From: T3SED10-260 sp035363255
Lineage (GTDB): Bacteria; Caldisericota; Caldisericia; UBA6126
Direction: 5' to 3'
Assembly (NCBI GenBank): GCA_035363255.1
Contig: DAOSES010000020.1
Location: forward strand, 1 to 44,016
DNA length: 44,016 nucleotides
Each line of letters opens with the position of its first letter. Within the stretch, counting starts at the first letter, position 1. Shown here piece by piece: positions 39,212 to 44,016 of this stretch. The notes under the pieces are model-generated. The model worked only from the letters and a program-made list of their open reading frames with translations, was not told the origin of the DNA and ran no database searches. Both the position numbers and the translations under genes were made by a program.

Positions 39212-40619
39212 GAAAACCAGCATCAGAACTCACATTCTATCCACCATCCTGGGATTAATCGCCATGATATTTCTCCTCTTTTTGTTGGTTTTCAACCTTT
39301 TCATGGGAGACTACATCCAAAGCATCGTCAGGCAGGAGCTAAACCAAATTCAACAGCATGTAGACAAAGAGCAAAACCTGCTTCAACGAGATCCTCCCCC
39401 GCCTCCCTGGCCAAATACCAAACAAAACTTCCCTGTGCCTCCTCCTGATGTCAGAAAAGTCCCTCGTACTCCCATGAGCAAAGCAGATTTGATGATAATC
39501 AGCGATGACTGGTCCATGGTCTTTCCCAGCGCTGATATGACCTTTGCCAGAAACTATCAGGAAGCCAACGACATTTTGCAGGAACTTCAAAAAAATCAAA
39601 ATTCCCTCGACTCCAAAGAAATAATGCGCATCAAAGCTCAAGGTAGAGAATACTATTTTATTTCATTCAAAATCATCTCCAAAGAAGAGAAAGAGCCCGT
39701 TTACTTTCTCTACTACATCGACATGAGCTCCCTGCTTTCTTTTTCGTATCGCATCAATCAATCGCTTCTTCTCATTATGGCTCTGATCGCTCTATTAGCC
39801 ATTGCTCTTGCCTTTTTTCTCTCAGGATTGATCGCACGTCCCATACGGGAACTCACCCAATTTGCCATCCGTCTGGGCAAAAACGACTACACCCCCAATC
39901 CTGGTATGTATAAAGATCAGGAGCTGTCCGATCTGGCGGAAAGTATGAACAAGTCAGCCAAACAACTTGAAACCTACGACAAGGAGCAACGAAACTTTTT
40001 TCAAAACGTTTCTCACGAACTCCGCACCCCTTTGCAATCGATTAAAAGCAATGCAGAAGGAATCCAATGCAAGATACTGGACCCTTTTGCCTCCAGCGAT
40101 ATTATTTTACAGGAAAGCAATCGTTTGAATGAGCTGGTGGACGATCTTCTCTACAGCTCCTATATCGAGAGCACCTTCAACTCCATGAATCCTCAGCTTT
40201 GCGACCTCAGAGAACTACTTTCCTCCTGCGCTGAACGTCAGCGAAATACTGCCACCCTTCACCATATCCACCTGAGCTTTGACTTCGACTCCGACCCAGT
40301 GATGATGAAATGTGACGAAAAAAGACTGTCCCGCGCTTTCTCCAACCTGATCTCCAATGCCTTGCGCCATGCCAGGTCTTCCATCACCCTGACTTGTAAA
40401 AAAGATACCAGACATATCACTCTGACCTTTACCAACGATGGAGAAGGCATCTCGGAAGCAGATCTTCCACATCTGTTTACCCGTTTTTACAAGGGGGTTC
40501 GAGGTCATCATGGCATCGGTCTTGCCTTGAGTAAAACCATCGTTGAACAACACGGGGGAACGATTCAAGCCCTAAATACCCCACAGGGAGCCAGCTTCAT
40601 CCTTCAGTTTTCTGCCTGA
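39198..40619 (+). CDS. Membrane sensor histidine kinase
   Basis: About 473 residues: a transmembrane helix (HILSTILGLIAMIFLLFLLVF), an extracellular sensor region of about 150 residues with a striking proline-rich stretch (DPPPPPWP ... VPPPDVRKVPRTP), a second helix (LLLIMALIALLAIALAFFLSG), HAMP, a dimerisation/phospho-acceptor H-box NVSHELRTPLQSIKSN, and a catalytic ATPase domain (N-box RAFSNLISNALRHA, G-box NDGEGIS, GIGLALSKTIVEQHGG). Start: GTG at 39198 fits the GAGGAG spacing; ATG at 39189 adds three residues. It is the partner of the upstream regulator. Confidence 0.93.
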   Translation: MRKNKKTSIRTHILSTILGLIAMIFLLFLLVFNLFMGDYIQSIVRQELNQIQQHVDKEQNLLQRDPPPPPWPNTKQNFPVPPPDVRKVPRTPMSKADLMIISDDWSMVFPSADMTFARNYQEANDILQELQKNQNSLDSKEIMRIKAQGREYYFISFKIISKEEKEPVYFLYYIDMSSLLSFSYRINQSLLLIMALIALLAIALAFFLSGLIARPIRELTQFAIRLGKNDYTPNPGMYKDQELSDLAESMNKSAKQLETYDKEQRNFFQNVSHELRTPLQSIKSNAEGIQCKILDPFASSDIILQESNRLNELVDDLLYSSYIESTFNSMNPQLCDLRELLSSCAERQRNTATLHHIHLSFDFDSDPVMMKCDEKRLSRAFSNLISNALRHARSSITLTCKKDTRHITLTFTNDGEGISEADLPHLFTRFYKGVRGHHGIGLALSKTIVEQHGGTIQALNTPQGASFILQFSA

Positions 40620-40712
40620 ACTCTGCGGGTTTTTTGCCTCATCTTTACGGAGATCTTTGCTCGTTATCCTTATAAACTCTTAATAAATCACGATTTAGGA
40701 GGTAAAAAAAGG

Positions 40713-41393
40713 ATGAGCAAGTATCGCAACGAATACAAGCACTTGATCCCCCTGGGCGAAGCCATCGCCTGCAGGAACCGCTTAAAAGCCATACTCCGAC
40801 GAGATCCCCATACTGACGCTTCTGGCACTTATACCATACGAAGTCTTTACTTTGACACCCAGGAAGACAAAGCGCTGTATGAAAAGCTTAATGGAGAGCC
40901 TTTCCGAGAAAAATTCCGTCTCCGCTACTACGTTCAAAACTCCAGAATGATCAAACTGGAAAAAAAATGCAAGCATTTCAGCAAATCATCTAAAAGCAGT
41001 ATCACCCTCACCCAACAGGAAGCGGAAAACATCATCGAAGGGAAGTACCAAAGCCTGGAAAAGCACTCGGAGGCACTTGCCAGAGAATTCTATCTCAAGC
41101 TTCGCACCCAGAGGCTACTACCCAAAACCATCGTCGATTATGAGCGTGAAGCCTTTCTCTTCGATCTTTCCATGGTGCGCATCACCCTGGACAGTCACCT
41201 GAGATCTTCCTCTCAGATTCAGCATTTCTTCGATCCCAAAGGAGCTTTGACTCCTGTCTGCGACCCAGGCACCTACATTCTCGAAGTCAAATTTAATGAA
41301 TTTTTACCCGAATTTATTCAGGATCTTGTGCAAATCAATCGTTGTAGCAGCAGTAGCGCTTCCAAATACGCTGCCTGCCGATTATATCACTAA
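40713..41393 (+). CDS. VTC domain (polyphosphate polymerase-like) protein
   Basis: A 226-residue protein of the CYTH/triphosphate-tunnel superfamily. VTC-type features: YRNEYKHLI near the N-terminus, TIRSLYFDTQEDKALYEKLNG, KFRLRYY, IKLEKKCKHFSKSSKSS, VDYEREAFLF, RITLDSHLR and YILEVKFNEFLPEFIQDL, the alternating Lys/Arg/Glu residues that line the tunnel. Yeast Vtc4 makes polyphosphate; bacterial members of this operon type are uncharacterised. AGGAGG precedes the ATG. It opens the three-gene cassette with DUF4956 and CotH. Confidence 0.9.
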   Translation: MSKYRNEYKHLIPLGEAIACRNRLKAILRRDPHTDASGTYTIRSLYFDTQEDKALYEKLNGEPFREKFRLRYYVQNSRMIKLEKKCKHFSKSSKSSITLTQQEAENIIEGKYQSLEKHSEALAREFYLKLRTQRLLPKTIVDYEREAFLFDLSMVRITLDSHLRSSSQIQHFFDPKGALTPVCDPGTYILEVKFNEFLPEFIQDLVQINRCSSSSASKYAACRLYH

Positions 41394-41409
41394 TTAAAGG
41401 AGAAATCTT

Positions 41410-42084
41410 ATGACATTTAACGACATTTTTAAATCTAGTTTTTTAGAAAAAGTACCAGCCTTTTCCGTAAGCGATACTCTGCTTGCTTTTGCTGGAGCCT
41501 TTCTCATAGGGATGTTTATTTATCTGGTATATAAAAAAACCTTTTCAGGGGTCATGTATTCACGTTCATTTAATATTTCACTGGTGGGTCTCACCCTGCT
41601 GACCACCTTTGTGATCCTTGCTGTCACCTCCAATATCATCCTATCCCTCGGTATGGTGGGTGCTTTGTCCATCGTCCGTTTCCGAACAGCGATCAAAGAC
41701 CCCATGGACCTGGTTTTCCTCTTCTGGGCAATAAGCTCAGGCATCGTCCTCGGAGCGGGTTTGCTTCCTCTGGCGGTGGCTGGTTCGGTCGTAATAGGCT
41801 TGATGATGATCGCCTTTGCAAGTAAAAACGTCATAGATTCCCCCTATATCGTGGTCATCCACTGCAAAAGCGTGATAGCTGAAGAATCTGCCTTGAGCCT
41901 GATCAAAAAAGCTCATCGCAATTATCGCCTTAAATCCAAGTCCGTCTCGTCAGCACAGGAAACCGAGCTTATTGTGGAAATTCGCATCAGAAACAAGAAC
42001 ACCGACTTCATCAACGATTTATCTCAGATGGCAGATATCAGCCATGTATCCATGGTCAGCTACAATGGCGAATACGCCCTTTAA
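41410..42084 (+). CDS. DUF4956 membrane protein
   Basis: A 224-residue protein with about four transmembrane helices in the first 150 residues and a cytoplasmic alpha/beta tail (about 150-224). Signature: NIILSLGMVGALSIVRFRTAIKDPMDLVFLFWAISSGIVLGAG, well conserved in DUF4956. No function is established. AAAGGAG lies seven bases before the ATG. The VTC - DUF4956 - CotH order is a recurrent cassette, so a joint membrane process (polymer synthesis or modification coupled to the surface) is inferred. Confidence 0.88.
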   Translation: MTFNDIFKSSFLEKVPAFSVSDTLLAFAGAFLIGMFIYLVYKKTFSGVMYSRSFNISLVGLTLLTTFVILAVTSNIILSLGMVGALSIVRFRTAIKDPMDLVFLFWAISSGIVLGAGLLPLAVAGSVVIGLMMIAFASKNVIDSPYIVVIHCKSVIAEESALSLIKKAHRNYRLKSKSVSSAQETELIVEIRIRNKNTDFINDLSQMADISHVSMVSYNGEYAL

Positions 42085-42096
42085 GGAAGATAAACC

Positions 42097-43944
42097 ATGA
42101 AAAATCATATCCTGATTGGACTTCTTTCCCTTCTAATGCTGACTTATACCTTTGGGCTAATGCTAGCATTTCCAAGCTCAGGCACAGGAGCCGTCAACGT
42201 GTATGGCAAGGAGTATGTTGAAAAATACTTTAAAACGGATGAAATCATGCAAGTCCATATTCAAATGGAAGAAAACGACTGGAAAAGCATGACTGAAAAT
42301 GCTATCAAGGAGGAATTTGTCGAAGCCAGCGTGACCATCAACGGAGAGCTCTTTCCTCTGGTGAAAGTCCGCCCCAAAGGAAACTCCAGCCTGCGCTCCG
42401 TCGCCAATGGAAAAAACAAACGTTTCAGCTTCAAACTCAATTTCGACAGCCTGGTCAAAAATCGCACCATGGCAGGTCTAACCCAGCTAAACCTCAACAA
42501 TGGGTTTTCAGACCCTTCCTATATGAGAGAATACCTTTCCTATCGCATTTTTGAAAAGATGGGAGTACCTGTGCCTGCCTGCAGTTTTGCCAAAGTGTTT
42601 GTAAATGAAGAATACTTTGGCCTCTTCCTCGCGGTGGAAAGCATCCTCGAGCCCTACCTGGAAAGAAACTTCGGAGATCTCACGGGCACCTTGTATAAAT
42701 CGACAGGAAATACCTTGCAATATACTGGAAACAGCGCTACGGACACCCGTGGCATGGAGGTCAAAGTCAATAAAAAACACTCCGACACCAGCGCATTAAT
42801 GGCTATGCTCAAAGCCCTGAACCAGGGAGGAGATATCGAAAAACACCTCGACGTGGACGGGGCATTGCGATATCTGGCAGTCAGCACCGCTTTAGTCAAT
42901 TTTGACAGCTATCAGGGAAATTTCGGTCACAATTACTATCTCTATGAACTGAACGGGAAATTCACCATCCTGCCCTGGGATCTGAACATGGCTTTTGGAG
43001 GCTTCAACTTTGGAGGAAGCTTCAGCAAAGTGTTTATAGATGAGCCTACTCAAGGTTCAGTAGCGCAACGACCCTTGGTGGCAAAACTTCTGGAAAACGA
43101 AAGCTATCGTGAAACCTATCACACTTACCTCAAAGAAGTAGCTGAAAAATTTCTTTCCGAAGACTACTTGCAAAGAGAAATCAACCAAGTCTCGCAACTT
43201 ATTGCTGAGGAAGTAAAAAACGACCCAAGCGCTTTTTATACCTACGAGCAGTTTCAAAACAATATCCAGCCTTTGAGCGAGCAAATCAGCCTGGATCAAA
43301 GCATCAACAAGAGCAACGACCCTGATCTTGCTTCAGGAGATTTTCGCATGGCTTCGCGAAGCGTTCCCAATCTATTGACCCTTGCAAGTGCTATGCAGGA
43401 CACCATAACTCAACAACTTTCCGGAGAACACCCTTCCACCAACAACGGAGAAGGAATGGGCGGAGGAATGGGTGGTCGCGGGTTCGGTGAAGGCAAAGAA
43501 GGTCGTCCTGAGGGTGGCATGGAACGTATGCCTGGTCAAATGGCACCCCCTGGTATGGAAGGTCGGATGCCAGGTGATCGCAAGCTGATGGAAGAGCTTA
43601 GACAGGATATACAAGCCTCCGGAGGTATCATCACCGAAGATATCAAAAAGAAAGCCCTGGACGCTGGTTTGCCCGAAGAGATGTTGGAAATGATAGCCAA
43701 CGCTCCAGTACCCATGCCAGGAATGGAAGGTATGCCTGGAGGTGGCTTGGAGGGTATGCCTGGTGGTCCACCCGAAGGAGGTTTTCCTCCAGAAGGAGAG
43801 GGGGGAATGCCCAGAGGCCCGGGAAGTCAGAGACAGCAAATGTCTGGTACTACTCAGAGCAACAACATATGGCTCCTCATCATCAGCGGACTCCTACTCT
43901 TACTCATGGTGCTATCAGTCAAACTATTCCACCGCAGAAACTGA
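42097..43944 (+). CDS. CotH kinase family protein with Gly/Met/Pro-rich tail and C-terminal membrane anchor
   Basis: A 615-residue protein. A signal or anchor helix (IGLLSLLMLTYTFGLMLAF) leads to the CotH atypical protein-kinase-like domain (about 50-420), with VRPKGNSSLR, KRFSFKLNFD, LNNGFSDPSYMREYLSYRIF, NEEYFGLFLAVE and the DFG-like ILPWDLNMAFGGF. A low-complexity region follows (about 450-590; GMGGGMGGRG, GMEGMPGG repeats) that encloses a short helical unit (KLMEELRQDIQASGG ... GLPEEMLEMI). It ends in a transmembrane helix and HRRN. It should be outside the membrane and may phosphorylate surface proteins, as Bacillus CotH does for spore-coat proteins. Confidence 0.92.
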   Translation: MKNHILIGLLSLLMLTYTFGLMLAFPSSGTGAVNVYGKEYVEKYFKTDEIMQVHIQMEENDWKSMTENAIKEEFVEASVTINGELFPLVKVRPKGNSSLRSVANGKNKRFSFKLNFDSLVKNRTMAGLTQLNLNNGFSDPSYMREYLSYRIFEKMGVPVPACSFAKVFVNEEYFGLFLAVESILEPYLERNFGDLTGTLYKSTGNTLQYTGNSATDTRGMEVKVNKKHSDTSALMAMLKALNQGGDIEKHLDVDGALRYLAVSTALVNFDSYQGNFGHNYYLYELNGKFTILPWDLNMAFGGFNFGGSFSKVFIDEPTQGSVAQRPLVAKLLENESYRETYHTYLKEVAEKFLSEDYLQREINQVSQLIAEEVKNDPSAFYTYEQFQNNIQPLSEQISLDQSINKSNDPDLASGDFRMASRSVPNLLTLASAMQDTITQQLSGEHPSTNNGEGMGGGMGGRGFGEGKEGRPEGGMERMPGQMAPPGMEGRMPGDRKLMEELRQDIQASGGIITEDIKKKALDAGLPEEMLEMIANAPVPMPGMEGMPGGGLEGMPGGPPEGGFPPEGEGGMPRGPGSQRQQMSGTTQSNNIWLLIISGLLLLLMVLSVKLFHRRN

Positions 43945-44016
43945 GACAAAGGGACTTGAGACAGATACTATGGTTCATGTCAAGCCTAAAAAGGATTAAG
44001 TTAAAACCATGGGTCG

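Noticed and set aside
43372..43839. 155-codon minus-strand frame over the CotH tail
   Set aside because: An artefact of the low-complexity Gly/Met/Pro-rich coding sequence on the other strand.
43945..44016. Start of another gene at the right edge
   Set aside because: Only 72 bases remain, with no ribosome binding site followed by an open frame that could be judged.

Overview
This window reads as a chromosomal segment of a low-to-moderate GC Gram-positive anaerobe (Bacillota, probably Clostridia). Supporting signs are strong AGGAGG-type ribosome binding sites, signal peptides and lipoprotein-like leaders without outer-membrane proteins, three secreted proteins with copper-amine-oxidase N-terminal (CuAO_N1, 'stalk') domains, a CotH protein, an AbrB-type antitoxin, and a Thermotoga-like S-adenosylhomocysteine hydrolase. 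I cannot name the genus from sequence alone.

Layout. 1-3 kb (minus strand): the start of a secreted protein running off the edge, a GatB/YqeY protein, and S-adenosylhomocysteine hydrolase overlapping an Old Yellow Enzyme oxidoreductase. 3-6.6 kb (plus): tldD, tldE and a rhomboid protease, coupled by ATGA overlaps. 6.6-12.2 kb: a gingipain-type (C25) protease with a cohesin-like and a CuAO_N1 domain, a YibE/F membrane protein, a GNAT acetyltransferase and a second CuAO_N1 protein. 12.3-15.2 kb: an Eis-like acetyltransferase, a methyltransferase and a short-chain-dehydrogenase-like protein in one operon.

15.25-24.5 kb is an accessory island of small conflict modules. It holds an XRE regulator plus ImmA-like peptidase flanked by a degenerate direct repeat, an uncharacterised gene broken by an in-frame TGA, MazEF, an AAA/DUF4143 ATPase, AbrB-RelE, a PadR plus membrane M23 peptidase pair, MntA-HepT and AbiEi-AbiEii. 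The AbrB-RelE and MntA-HepT loci share scar sequences showing that they descend from one joint array, pruned by deletions at short repeats. Several modules carry palindromes over their promoters, and abiEi, mntA and perhaps lipB look leaderless.

24.6-29 kb: a large secreted protein joining a deacetylase-like domain to a glycosidase-like barrel, then a putative lipoprotein and an Ig-like/CuAO_N1 protein. 29.2-34.3 kb (plus): lipB-lipA, a ferric-reductase-like membrane protein, comEA and comEC. 34.3-36.5 kb: an M18 aminopeptidase, then DUF5674 coupled to a small helical protein. 36.5-37.2 kb (minus): ribU under an FMN riboswitch. 37.2-38.3 kb: a DUF5050 beta-propeller-like protein. 38.5-43.9 kb (plus): a two-component system followed by the VTC-domain / DUF4956 / CotH cassette, the best candidate here for a poorly described cell-surface or polyphosphate-linked system.

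All family calls come from reading motifs and from memory of the families; no database search was run.
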